Positions 15,920 through 23,660 of a stretch of DNA of 64,000 nucleotides are shown here, in pieces. This DNA is from an uncultured Oscillibacter sp. (GTDB lineage Bacteria; Bacillota; Clostridia; Oscillospirales; Oscillospiraceae): contig CAJTKE010000001.1 in assembly GCA_910576865.1 (NCBI GenBank), positions 248,001-312,000 of the forward strand, read 5' to 3'. The notes beneath the pieces are model-generated. The model saw only the letters and a list, made by a program, of their open reading frames with translations, did not search any database and was not told the DNA's origin. A program made the translations under genes and the position numbers. How positions within the stretch are numbered: position 1 is the stretch's first letter; each line of letters starts with the position of its first letter.

Positions 15920-16258
15920 ATGAAGATCGACAAGAGCCTGATGAGCGGCAGCACGACGCTGCTGATCCTCTCCCTGCTGTCGGGGGAGGAGATGTACGGC
16001 TACCAGATGATCACGGAGCTGGCCCGGCGGTCCAACCAGGTCTTCGAGCTGAAGGAGGGGACCCTCTACCCCATCCTCCACGGCCTGGAGGCGGAGGGTC
16101 TGGTCAGCGTCCGGGAGCGGAAGTCCCCGGAGGGCCGTACCCGGAAGTACTACCGCATCACCCGGAAGGGCCGCCGGGCCCTGGACCAGCGTCAGGAGGA
16201 GTGGGTGACCTTCCGGGAGCAGGTGGACGCGGTGGTCAACAGCGCCGCCCCGGCGTGA
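15920..16258 (+). CDS. PadR-family transcriptional regulator
   Basis: A 112-residue winged-helix repressor. The block EEMYGYQMITELARRSNQVFELKEG, followed by TLYPILHGLEAEGLV and GRTRKYYRIT, is the PadR core, with the C-terminal helix used for dimerisation after residue 95. The ATG at 15920 is preferred over GTG at 15905 because GAGGAGG lies within the extra five codons. PadR proteins of this type commonly control the membrane protein genes that follow them, often as autorepressors; here two such genes follow in the same operon. Confidence 0.93.
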   Translation: MKIDKSLMSGSTTLLILSLLSGEEMYGYQMITELARRSNQVFELKEGTLYPILHGLEAEGLVSVRERKSPEGRTRKYYRITRKGRRALDQRQEEWVTFREQVDAVVNSAAPA

Positions 16259-16268
16259 GGGGACTGCC

Positions 16269-17015
16269 ATGCGAAGCAAGTTTGAAATCTGGGTGGACGC
16301 CGTCTGCGAGCAGGTCCGCTTCTGGCCGGACCGGAAGGCCATCGCCAGGGAGCTCCGGGTCCACTACGACGACCACGTCCGGGACCTCCTCCGCCTGGGC
16401 CGGCCCCGGGAGCTGGCGGAGGAGCGGGCCCTGGAGGCCATGGGGAACGCCCAGGAGGTGGGCTGGGCCCTGGACCGGGTACATAAGCCCTGGCTTGGGT
16501 GGCTGTGGGAGGCCAGCCGGGCGCTGGTCCTGCTGCTGGCGGTCCTGGTGGTGGTGACCCCCCGGGAGTACACCACCCTCTCCACCCTGAGGGACCGCAC
16601 CCGGGCGGAGCTGGACTGGGAGGAGCCCCCGGCCTCCGCCGCCCGGGTGGAGCTGGAGCACGGCACCCTTTACGTCCTGCCGGGGGAGATCCGGGAGCAG
16701 AACGGCCATACGGCGGCGGAGGTCCACCTGTGGATTCAGATGCGGGACCCCCTGGCGGCAAACGGCGGCGTGAACACCTGGTTCTTCTCCTGGCGGGACG
16801 ACCAGGGGGACCTGCCCCGCCGGACCTATGACGAGCGGACCAGGACCTGGACGGAGGGCCGCTGCTGGGACCACGGTCCCCCCTGGTCCCAGGGCTGGAC
16901 CCGCTTCCGCCAGACCATGGTGCTGCTCCTGGACCGGCCGCCCCAATGGGCGGAGCTGTCCTATCCCCCCGGCGGGGACTGGACGGTGCGGGTGGAATGG
17001 GAGGCGGCGTCATGA
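16269..17015 (+). CDS. Membrane protein with PadR-associated N-terminal helical domain
   Basis: 248 residues. The N-terminal 70 residues (FWPDRKAIARELRVHYDDHVRDLL, then ALEAMGNAQEVGWAL) look like the HAAS-type or permease-prefix helical domain that is regularly encoded next to PadR regulators. One transmembrane helix follows (about residues 84-102, ALVLLLAVLVVV), then an extracytoplasmic domain with many Trp and aromatic residues. Function is unknown. It is 10 bp after padR and overlaps the next gene by 4 bp (ATGA). Confidence 0.75.
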   Translation: MRSKFEIWVDAVCEQVRFWPDRKAIARELRVHYDDHVRDLLRLGRPRELAEERALEAMGNAQEVGWALDRVHKPWLGWLWEASRALVLLLAVLVVVTPREYTTLSTLRDRTRAELDWEEPPASAARVELEHGTLYVLPGEIREQNGHTAAEVHLWIQMRDPLAANGGVNTWFFSWRDDQGDLPRRTYDERTRTWTEGRCWDHGPPWSQGWTRFRQTMVLLLDRPPQWAELSYPPGGDWTVRVEWEAAS

Positions 17016-17737
17016 GGCTGAACCGGGCGCGAAAGACCATCCGCAACCTGATTCTCTGCGCCCTGCTGTGGGCGCTGGTGTACACGATGCTGGGCTTCCC
17101 GCCCTACACGGTCCGGGGGATGCTGGACCGGGTGGAGCGGCAGTACCTCCTCTCGGACCTGGAGCCTCTGCTGACGGTGCGGGAATCCCAGAAGCCCCGT
17201 TTCCAGTTCTTCGGCCGGCACACCATCTGTCTGCTGGCCCGGACCGGGGACACCTACGTCTTCACGGAGTGGAACCGGCACTTCCTGGAGACGGTTCACG
17301 AGAGCCGCCGGGAGCTGAAAATGGGCCAGGGCGTCCTCTGCGCCGCCTGGAAGGGGACCATCTACGCGGCGGGCCCCTTTGAGAACGCCGCCTCCGCCGT
17401 GCTGGAGGTGACGCCGGAGCTGTGGAAGCGGGAGAAGCTGGTCAAGTCCAAAACCTTCCCCCTCCAGGGGGAGCGGCTGGGGGATCAGGTCTTCGGCTTC
17501 TCCTACCCCCTGGGCTACCATAGCTGGACGTTTGAGGAATACGACCCGGAGGACCTGCCGGAGGAGGAGCTGACCCTGTACGGCGCCTGCTATGCGTGGT
17601 ATCATGAGTCCTTCGACGGCGGGGGCAGCCTCCGCCACGGGGAGGTGCCCTGCGTCCTGACGCTGTACGACGCCGCCGGGGCGGAGCTGGCCCGCTACGA
17701 CCTGAGCCTGGACAACTACGAGATCACATGGTGGTGA
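17012..17737 (+). CDS. Single-pass membrane protein of unknown function (PadR operon)
   Basis: 241 residues: a basic start, one transmembrane helix (about residues 12-30, LILCALLWALVYTMLGF) and a soluble outside domain rich in beta-type sequence. No family is recognised. The start at 17012 overlaps the preceding stop in ATGA, and the longer open frame from 16946 lies inside the upstream gene. The pair 16269/17012 probably works as a complex under PadR control, as inferred from overlap and topology only. Confidence 0.7.
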   Translation: MRLNRARKTIRNLILCALLWALVYTMLGFPPYTVRGMLDRVERQYLLSDLEPLLTVRESQKPRFQFFGRHTICLLARTGDTYVFTEWNRHFLETVHESRRELKMGQGVLCAAWKGTIYAAGPFENAASAVLEVTPELWKREKLVKSKTFPLQGERLGDQVFGFSYPLGYHSWTFEEYDPEDLPEEELTLYGACYAWYHESFDGGGSLRHGEVPCVLTLYDAAGAELARYDLSLDNYEITWW

Positions 17738-17773
17738 AAAAGAGGACGGTATCTTTCGATACCGCCCTCTTTT
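17737..17773. terminator. Bidirectional terminator
   Basis: An A-rich/T-rich hairpin (17737-17753 with 17758-17773, TTTC loop, one mismatch) begins at the stop of the PadR operon and ends 4 bp before the stop of the converging 48-residue gene. It gives a T-run on both strands. Confidence 0.85.
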
Positions 17774-17776
17774 GTT

Positions 17777-17923
17777 TTACTGCTTCAGCCCGGAGATATA
17801 AGCGTCGATGAGCTTTTCCAGCTCCTCATAGGTGTATGACTTTCCGGGCGATTCTTTGAGAATCCGCAGTAAATCATAGGCCATGGCTTTCTGAACGTCT
17901 TTCCGCTCGTTCTCAGTAGGCAT
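17777..17923 (-). CDS. Small acidic/charged protein, 48 residues
   Basis: The minus strand reads MPTENERKDVQKAMAYDL, then LRILKESPGKSYTYEELEKL and IDAYISGLKQ before TAA. GAAAGGAG lies seven bases before the ATG. The sequence is amphipathic and probably helical (residues 8-24 and 31-45), with no membrane span. I do not recognise the family. It sits 33 bp after the oadA stop on the same strand and before the bidirectional terminator, so it is likely the last gene of the oad transcript. A longer frame on the same strand (17785-17976) is not supported by an RBS. Confidence 0.72.
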   Translation of the reverse strand: MPTENERKDVQKAMAYDLLRILKESPGKSYTYEELEKLIDAYISGLKQ

Positions 17924-17956
17924 AATGTCACACTCCTTTCAAAGCAAACCAGCCTC

Positions 17957-19405
17957 TTATCCCTTGAACTCCACAAACAGCTCCCGCACGGCGTTGGGGT
18001 CCGCCGGCTTCTTCGCCGGGGCAGGGGCGGCGGGCTCGTCGTGAGGGCCGTCCCGCCAGGCCAGGAACTTGGGGGCCACCTGGGGGAACAGGGCCAGGGA
18101 GAGCACGTCCTCGTCGCTCTTGGCCACGCCCTTGAACTCCTCCCGGTACTTCTCCACCTCCGGCTCCAGCTGGTCCGCCGGGCGGCAGGTGATGACCTCC
18201 TCGGGCTTGATGCCCGCCAGGGCCCGGACCTCCTCGCTGACCTCGCCGGGGAGCTTGCCGTACTCGCCCTTCAGCAGGGCCTTGGACTCCTTGGGGAAGG
18301 TCTTGTACTTGCCCACCACCACGTTCATGACGGCCTGGGTGCCGACGATCTGGCTGGTGGGCGTGACCAGCGGGGGATAGCCGAAGTCCTTCCGGACACG
18401 GGGAATCTCCGCCAGCACGTCGTAGTACTTCTCCTCCTTGTTGGCCTGCTTGAGCTGGGAAATCAGGTTGGACAGCATGCCGCCGGGCACCTGATAGAGG
18501 AGGGTGTTGGTGTCCACGTTCAGGACCTTGGGGTCCAGGCTTCCCTGCTCCTTGAGCTTCTGGGCCACCTTGCGGAAGTGGGCGGCGGCCTCGCTCATCT
18601 TGTTCAGGTCCAGCTTGGTGTCCCGGACGGTGCCCTGGAGGGTCGCCACCAAAGACTCCGTGGCGGGCTGAGCCGTGCCGTTGGCCAGGGGGCTCAGGGC
18701 CGTGTCCACGATGTCCACGCCGGCATAGGCCGCCATGAGATACACCATGTCTCCCGTGCCCGTGGTGTTGTGGGTGTGGAGGTGGATGGGGATCTTCACG
18801 GTTTCCTTCAGCTTCTTGATGAGGGAATAGGCGTCCATGGGCAGCAGCAGGTTCGCCATGTCCTTGACGCAGATCACGTCCGCGCCCATCTGCTCAAGCT
18901 CCTTGGCCAGCTTCACGAAGTACTCCTCGCTGTGAATGGGGGAGATGGTGTAGCTGAGGGTCGCCTCCACCATGCCGCCGTATTTCTTGGTGGACTTGAT
19001 GGCCTGTTCCAGGTTCCGCACGTCGTTCAGGGCGTCGAAAATCCGGATGATGTCGATGCCGTTTTCAATGGACTTCCGGCAGAAGGCGTCCACCACGTCG
19101 TCGGCGTAGTGCTTGTAGCCCAGGATGTTCTGGCCCCGGAAGAGCATCTGCAGCTTCGTGTTGGGCAGGGCCTTGCGGAGTTTTCTCAAACGCTCCCAGG
19201 GGTCCTCGTTGAGGAAGCGCATGCAGGAGTCGAAGGTGGCGCCGCCCCAGCACTCCAGGGACCAATAGCCGATGGAGTCCAGCACCTCGCAGGCGGGGAG
19301 CATGTCCTCCACCCGCATCCGGGTGGCCGCCTGGGACTGGTGGGCGTCCCGGAGGATGGTGTCGGTGATATACAGGGGCTTCTTAGACAAAAATTCCATA
19401 GCCAT
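17957..19405 (-). CDS. oadA: Oxaloacetate decarboxylase alpha subunit (carboxyltransferase)
   Basis: 482 residues. This TIM-barrel enzyme moves the carboxyl group from oxaloacetate to biotin. TDTILRDAHQSQAATRMR near the start, WGGATFDSCMRFLNEDPW, MLFRGQNILGY, DALNDVRN, VKDMANLL and LHTHNTTGTGD (metal-binding histidines) are the carboxyltransferase blocks shared with pyruvate carboxylase. The length ends after the conserved C-terminal domain with a short Pro/Ala tail, and no biotinyl domain is attached; the biotin carrier is the separate gene at 20705. The operon order makes oxaloacetate the most likely substrate. Confidence 0.93.
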   Translation of the reverse strand: MAMEFLSKKPLYITDTILRDAHQSQAATRMRVEDMLPACEVLDSIGYWSLECWGGATFDSCMRFLNEDPWERLRKLRKALPNTKLQMLFRGQNILGYKHYADDVVDAFCRKSIENGIDIIRIFDALNDVRNLEQAIKSTKKYGGMVEATLSYTISPIHSEEYFVKLAKELEQMGADVICVKDMANLLLPMDAYSLIKKLKETVKIPIHLHTHNTTGTGDMVYLMAAYAGVDIVDTALSPLANGTAQPATESLVATLQGTVRDTKLDLNKMSEAAAHFRKVAQKLKEQGSLDPKVLNVDTNTLLYQVPGGMLSNLISQLKQANKEEKYYDVLAEIPRVRKDFGYPPLVTPTSQIVGTQAVMNVVVGKYKTFPKESKALLKGEYGKLPGEVSEEVRALAGIKPEEVITCRPADQLEPEVEKYREEFKGVAKSDEDVLSLALFPQVAPKFLAWRDGPHDEPAAPAPAKKPADPNAVRELFVEFKG

Positions 19406-19423
19406 TACAATACCTCCTATCTA

Positions 19424-20686
19424 TCAGCCGAACAGGGAGATCATCACGCCCGCCGCGATGGCGGAGCCGATGACGCCGGCCACGTTGGGGCCCATGGCGT
19501 GCATCAAGAGGAAGTTGCTGGGATTGGCCTTCTGGCCCTCCACCTGGGAGACCCGGGCGGCCATGGGCACCGCGGACACGCCCGCGGAGCCGATGAGGGG
19601 ATTGATCTTCTCTTTCAGGAACAGGTTCATGATCTTGGCCAGGACCACGCCGCCGGCGGTGCCGAAGCCGAAGGCCACGATGCCCATGGCCATGATGGCC
19701 AGCGTCTGAACGCTCAGGAAGGTCCGGCCCGTGGCCGTGCAGCCCACGGACACGCCCAGGAAGATGGTCACGATGTTGATGAGCTCGTTCTGGACGGTCT
19801 TGCTCAGGCGCTCCACCACGCCGCACTCCTTGAAGAGGTTGCCCAGCATCAGGCAGGCAATCAGGGGAGCGGCGGAGGGCACCAGCAAGGCCACGAAGAT
19901 GGCAACCATGATGGGGAAGATGATCTTTTCCTTCTTGGAGACCTCCCGAAGGGGCTTCATGACGATCTTGCGCTCTTCCTCTGTAGTCAAAAGCCGCATA
20001 ATGGGGGGCTGGATGACGGGCACCAGGGCCATGTAGCTGTACGCCGCCACTGCAATGGGACCCAGCAGCTGGGGGGCCAGCAGGGTGGAGACGAAGATGG
20101 CCGTGGGGCCGTCCGCGCCGCCGATGATGCCGATGGAACCGGCCTCAGCAGAGGTGAAGAGCCCAGACATCCGGCAGCCCACGAAGGTGACGAAGATGCC
20201 CAGCTGGGCGGCCGCGCCCAGGAGCAGGCTCTTGGGGTTGGCAATCAGGGGACCGAAGTCCGTCATGGCGCCCACGCCCATGAAGATCAGGCAGGGGTAA
20301 ATGCCCAGCTTGACGCCCAGATACAGGATGTCTACCAGGCCCGGTGTGATGGACTGGCCCACCGTGGCTGTTGCAAGCACGGCGTCCGAGACGTCCGCCG
20401 CCGCCAGCTCCGCCAGGAACTCCGCCGTGACGGGGGTCCCGCCGATGAGGTCCCAGTGGATGTGCCCCCCGGCGAAGAAAATCTCGTGATACATGTTCGC
20501 GCCGGGGAGGTTGGTGATGAGCATGCCGAAGGCGATGGGCACCAGCAGCAGGGGCTCAAATTTTTTCACGATACCCAGGTACAGAAGGCCGCATGCGATG
20601 ACCAGCATAATCAGGCACTTCCAGTTGTCCCCCTGGGTAAACAGCGCGAATCCCGAGCTGTTTACAAAATCCAGTATAGCTTCCAT
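19424..20686 (-). CDS. oadB: Na+-pumping decarboxylase beta subunit
   Basis: 420 residues, strongly hydrophobic with about nine or more membrane spans. It carries the signatures of OadB/GcdB/MmdB: GADGPTAIFVS (sodium and carboxybiotin site), GVGAMTDFGPL, and the C-terminal GVSAVPMAARVSQ and AMGPNVAGVIGSAIAAG. The beta subunit decarboxylates carboxybiotin and exports Na+. It is 18 bp from oadA and 18 bp from the biotin carrier gene. The family is shared with glutaconyl-CoA and methylmalonyl-CoA decarboxylases; the alpha subunit decides for oxaloacetate. Confidence 0.94.
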   Translation of the reverse strand: MEAILDFVNSSGFALFTQGDNWKCLIMLVIACGLLYLGIVKKFEPLLLVPIAFGMLITNLPGANMYHEIFFAGGHIHWDLIGGTPVTAEFLAELAAADVSDAVLATATVGQSITPGLVDILYLGVKLGIYPCLIFMGVGAMTDFGPLIANPKSLLLGAAAQLGIFVTFVGCRMSGLFTSAEAGSIGIIGGADGPTAIFVSTLLAPQLLGPIAVAAYSYMALVPVIQPPIMRLLTTEEERKIVMKPLREVSKKEKIIFPIMVAIFVALLVPSAAPLIACLMLGNLFKECGVVERLSKTVQNELINIVTIFLGVSVGCTATGRTFLSVQTLAIMAMGIVAFGFGTAGGVVLAKIMNLFLKEKINPLIGSAGVSAVPMAARVSQVEGQKANPSNFLLMHAMGPNVAGVIGSAIAAGVMISLFG

Positions 20687-20704
20687 TCCAGTCCCTCCAG
20701 CGCC

Positions 20705-21049
20705 TTACTGGATGACGCACAGCAGCGTGCCGGACTCCACCGCGGTGCCCTTGGCGGCGTTGATGGAGGCCACCTTGCCGTCGCAGGGGCACATGATTTC
20801 GTTTTCCATCTTCATGGCCTCCAAAATCATCAGCACGTCGCCCTTCTTCACGGAAGCGCCCTGGCTGACCTTCACGTCCAGGATGGTGCCGGGCATGGGG
20901 CTTGTGACCTGCTCGCCTCCGGCGGGAGCGGCGGCCGCGGGGGCGGGAGCCGCGGCGGGGGCTGCGGCAGGCGCGGGGGCGGCCCCGGTCAGCTCCTCCA
21001 GCTCGATCTCATAGGCCGTGCCGTTGACGTTGACTCTGTACTTTTTCAT
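20705..21049 (-). CDS. Biotin carboxyl carrier protein of the decarboxylase
   Basis: 114 residues in three parts: an N-terminal strand-rich segment (MKKYRVNVNGTAYEIELEEL), an Ala/Pro linker (about residues 22-45), and a biotinyl domain with EAMKMENEI, whose second-last Lys of AMKM is biotinylated. The flexible linker lets biotin swing between the alpha and beta subunits. In many bacteria this domain is fused to OadA; here it stands alone, as in glutaconyl-CoA decarboxylase (GcdC). Confidence 0.94.
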   Translation of the reverse strand: MKKYRVNVNGTAYEIELEELTGAAPAPAAAPAAAPAPAAAAPAGGEQVTSPMPGTILDVKVSQGASVKKGDVLMILEAMKMENEIMCPCDGKVASINAAKGTAVESGTLLCVIQ

Positions 21050-21089
21050 AACAATACGCTCTCCTTCTTCGTTTCCTTTCGGTTTTGTC

Positions 21090-21359
21090 TTACAGCTTCT
21101 TCATGGACAGGATGCGGATGCCGGTGATGTCCGTGCCCAGCTCCTCCGCGATGGCGGCGGCCACGGCGGCGGCGATCTCCTGGCGGTTCCCCTCGGTCGC
21201 GGCGGCGGGGGCCGCGGCCACAGGGACCGGGGCGGCGGCAGGGGCCGCGTGACCGCCCACCAGCTTGCCCATGATCATCGTCAGGACGATGAGGCAGATG
21301 AGCCCGAAGAACACGGTGCCCATACCCATCAGGCAGACAAACAGACTTGAAGGTTCCAT
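21090..21359 (-). CDS. oadG: Oxaloacetate decarboxylase gamma subunit
   Basis: 89 residues: one transmembrane helix (about residues 8-30, GMGTVFFGLICLIVLTMIM), an Ala/Pro linker, and a short C-terminal domain (EIAAAVAAAIAEELGTDITG) like other OadG/MmdD subunits, which hold the complex together. First gene of the operon oadG - biotin carrier - oadB - oadA - 48-aa gene; GGGAGGGAG precedes the ATG. Confidence 0.9.
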   Translation of the reverse strand: MEPSSLFVCLMGMGTVFFGLICLIVLTMIMGKLVGGHAAPAAAPVPVAAAPAAATEGNRQEIAAAVAAAIAEELGTDITGIRILSMKKL

Positions 21360-21391
21360 ATACTCCCTCCCAAAAAATTGATAGCGGGTTT

Positions 21392-21420
21392 ATTGTACCA
21401 ACTTCCGCCGGAAAAAACAA
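21392..21420 (-). promoter_or_regulatory. Promoter of the oad operon
   Basis: On the minus strand, TTGTTT (21420-21415) and TACAAT (21397-21392) with 17 bp between, about 33 bp before oadG. Confidence 0.75.
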
Positions 21421-21480
21421 TGACTTTGGCAAAATTTTATCAGGGTTTTTTGCGTTCTTTTTTGCGTGAGCGCCGGAGGG

Positions 21481-21509
21481 TGGACGTGAGGAGTAAAACG
21501 TGGTACAAT
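21481..21509 (+). promoter_or_regulatory. Promoter of sfsA
   Basis: TGGACG at 21481-21486 and TACAAT at 21504-21509, 17-bp spacer, extended -10 (TGGTACAAT). Divergent to the oad promoter. Confidence 0.65.
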
Positions 21510-21594
21510 TTTACGAATTCGGGGCGGGAGGCGGCGGATTTGTCCGTTAAGAAACCGATAAAGATTCCCCCGCTCCGCCGGAAAGGAGCCCGCT

Positions 21595-22269
21595 ATGCAG
21601 TACGAAACCGTGGTCCCAGGCCGCTTCCTGGCCCGCCCGAACCGCTTCATCGCCCGGGTGGAGGCGGAGGGAGGCGTGCAGACCGTCCACGTGAAAAACA
21701 CGGGCCGCTGCCGGGAGCTGCTGGTCCCCGGAGCGGCCGTGTATCTGGAAAAAAGCGGAAACCCCAGGCGGAAGACCGCCTATGACCTCATCGCCGTCCA
21801 AAAGGGGGACCTGCTCATCAACATGGACGCCCAGGCCCCCAACCGGGTGTTCGCCGAGTGGTTGATCCCCCGGCTTCCCCAGGGGGCGGTGCTCCGGCGG
21901 GAGTACGCCTATGGGGATTCCCGGCTGGACTTCTGCGTGGAGGGGCCCCGGGGCCGGTTCCTCATCGAGGTCAAGGGGGTCACCCTGGAGGAGGGCGGCG
22001 CGGCCCGCTTCCCCGACGCGCCCACGGAGCGGGGGGTGAAGCACCTCCGGGAGCTCCGGAAGGCGGCGGAGGCCGGGCTGGGGGCGGCGCTGTTCTTCGT
22101 GGTGCAGATGGAGGGCATGAGGAGCGTGACCCCCAACGACGAGACCCACCCGGCCTTCGGCGCGGCCCTGCGGGAGGCCGCCGCCGCGGGCGTGCGGGTG
22201 TGCGCGTACGACTGCGCCGTCACGCCGGGGAGCCTGGCGATTCGGAACGAGGTGCCGGTGCTGCTGTGA
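21595..22269 (+). CDS. sfsA: SfsA family protein (sugar fermentation stimulation, nuclease-like)
   Basis: 224 residues, typical SfsA length. An N-terminal OB-like domain (VVPGRFLARPNRFIARVE, HVKNTGRCRELLVPG) precedes a PD-(D/E)XK-like domain with YGDSRLDFCVEGPRGRFLIEVKGVT, where D in RLDF and E-V-K are the nuclease-fold residues, followed by FPDAPTERGVKHLREL. SfsA was named from an E. coli effect on maltose metabolism; its true substrate is unsettled. GAAAGGAG lies just before the ATG. Confidence 0.93.
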   Translation: MQYETVVPGRFLARPNRFIARVEAEGGVQTVHVKNTGRCRELLVPGAAVYLEKSGNPRRKTAYDLIAVQKGDLLINMDAQAPNRVFAEWLIPRLPQGAVLRREYAYGDSRLDFCVEGPRGRFLIEVKGVTLEEGGAARFPDAPTERGVKHLRELRKAAEAGLGAALFFVVQMEGMRSVTPNDETHPAFGAALREAAAAGVRVCAYDCAVTPGSLAIRNEVPVLL

Positions 22270-22331
22270 GGCCTCCTCCGCCCGGCGCAAACGAAAATGA
22301 AGATATTTTACAAGCCGGCGGGAGGCCGGGC

Positions 22332-22340
22332 TGGTATAAT
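22332..22340 (+). promoter_or_regulatory. Extended -10 promoter of the AraC gene
   Basis: TGGTATAAT at 22332-22340, with no convincing -35; 27 bp before the ATG at 22367. Confidence 0.5.
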
Positions 22341-22366
22341 AGGCGTCGTCAAGGGGGGAAGGCCGC

Positions 22367-23203
22367 ATGAAAAAAGAAGCGCGGACAGTGGTCCGCGACG
22401 GCGGGCTGCGCGTTGAGGCTTACCGGTTTGAGGGAATCGCGCGGCCCTTTCCAAACCACTTCCACGAGCACTATGTGATCGGATTGGTGGAGGACGGGGC
22501 GCGCGCGCTGTCCTGCAAAAATCAAGCGTACACCATAAAAAAGGGAGACGTGCTCCTGTTCAATCCGGGCGACAGCCACGGCTGTGTCCAGAGCGGCGGC
22601 GGCACGCTGGACTACCGGGGACTCAGCGTCTCCATGGAGGTCATGCTGGATCTGGCGGAGGAAGTCACCGGCAGACGGAAGCTGCCCGGCTTTTCCCGCA
22701 GTGTCATCTCCGATGAGGAGGCCGCCTGCTGCCTGCACTCCTTCCACGAGCTGGTGATGCGGGGTTCCGGCGGGCTTGAAAAAGAGGAGGCCCTTCTGCT
22801 GCTGGTCTCCCTGCTGATCCGGCGGTACGGCCAGCCCTTTGAGGACTGCGTGCCGGAGTGCCGGGAGGAAATCGAGAAAGCCTGCGCCTTTATGGAAGAG
22901 CACTACGCCGAGCGGATTTATCTGGATCAGATCTGCCGCCGCGCCGGCTTGAGCAAGTCCGCCCTGCTCAGGGCCTTCACGAGGGCGAAGGGCGTCACGC
23001 CGTACCGATACCTGGAAAACATCCGCGTCGGCAGGGCCAGGAAGCTGCTGGAGCAGGGGGTTCCCCCCGTGGAGGCGGCGCTGCGGACCGGCTTTTCCGA
23101 CCAGAGCCATTTCACCAACTACTGGAGCCGGCTGATCGGTCTGCCTCCCGGCGCTTATGGGGAAATCTTCAAACACACGGAGGGGAAGGAACATGCAAAA
23201 TGA
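22367..23203 (+). CDS. AraC-family transcriptional regulator
   Basis: 278 residues. The N-terminal cupin sensor (about residues 10-100: FPNHFHEHYVIGLVEDG, KKGDVLLFNPGDSHGC) and the C-terminal double helix-turn-helix (about 170-270: IYLDQICRRAGLSKSALLRAF, TPYRYLENIRVGRARKLL, GFSDQSHFTNYWSRLIG) are complete. The effector is unknown. It overlaps the DUF2000 gene by 11 bp, so that protein is probably its functional partner rather than a target elsewhere. Confidence 0.92.
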   Translation: MKKEARTVVRDGGLRVEAYRFEGIARPFPNHFHEHYVIGLVEDGARALSCKNQAYTIKKGDVLLFNPGDSHGCVQSGGGTLDYRGLSVSMEVMLDLAEEVTGRRKLPGFSRSVISDEEAACCLHSFHELVMRGSGGLEKEEALLLLVSLLIRRYGQPFEDCVPECREEIEKACAFMEEHYAERIYLDQICRRAGLSKSALLRAFTRAKGVTPYRYLENIRVGRARKLLEQGVPPVEAALRTGFSDQSHFTNYWSRLIGLPPGAYGEIFKHTEGKEHAK

Positions 23204-23609
23204 AAAGTGCGTCATGGTGATCGACGAGACCCTGCCCGCGGGCATGATCGCGAACACAGCGGCCATCCTGGGCATCACCCTGGGGAAGAAACTGCCGGAG
23301 ATGGTGGGGGCCGACGTCACCGATCAGTCCGGCGGCGAGCATCTCGGCATCGTTTCGTTTCCCGTGCCCATCCTGGGGGGAACCCGGCCGGTCATCAAGC
23401 GGCTGCGGGAAACCCTCTGCCAGCCCGATTTTCAGGATTTGACGGTGGTGGATTTCTCCGACCTGGCCCAGGGCTGCAGGACCTATGACGAATTCATCGA
23501 GAAGATGGGCCAAGCCCCCGAAAGCGCCCTGCAATATATTGGCGTCGCCGTCTGCGGCCCGAAGAAAAAGGTCAACAAGCTCACCGGCAGCATGTCCTTG
23601 CTGCGGTAA
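23193..23609 (+). CDS. DUF2000-family protein
   Basis: 138 residues. MVIDETLPAGMIANTAAILGITLGK, the central VSFPVPILGG and the C-terminal KKKVNKLTGSMSLLR are characteristic of the DUF2000 family (a PTH2-like fold by family knowledge). No enzymatic role is established. The ATG at 23193 follows GGGGAAGGA and overlaps the AraC stop region, implying coupled translation. DUF2000 next to AraC regulators is a recurring pairing in Firmicutes, as I recall it. Confidence 0.82.
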   Translation: MQNEKCVMVIDETLPAGMIANTAAILGITLGKKLPEMVGADVTDQSGGEHLGIVSFPVPILGGTRPVIKRLRETLCQPDFQDLTVVDFSDLAQGCRTYDEFIEKMGQAPESALQYIGVAVCGPKKKVNKLTGSMSLLR

Positions 23610-23626
23610 AGGGAATGGAACGCCGG

Positions 23627-23660
23627 AGGCGGCTGCTTTGATTTCTCAAAGCCGCCGCCT
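23627..23660. terminator. Convergent hairpin terminator overlapping the ispE stop
   Basis: 15-nt arms (23627-23641 with 23646-23660, two mismatched bases) close a TTTC loop. The right arm is the last five codons of ispE, so the hairpin covers the coding end. Confidence 0.55.

Noticed and set aside
18041..21127. Very long plus-strand open frame (1028 codons)
   Set aside because: It is antisense to the oad operon; a GC-rich third position on the minus strand suppresses stops in this frame. Its sequence is His/Val/Gly-rich with no domain.
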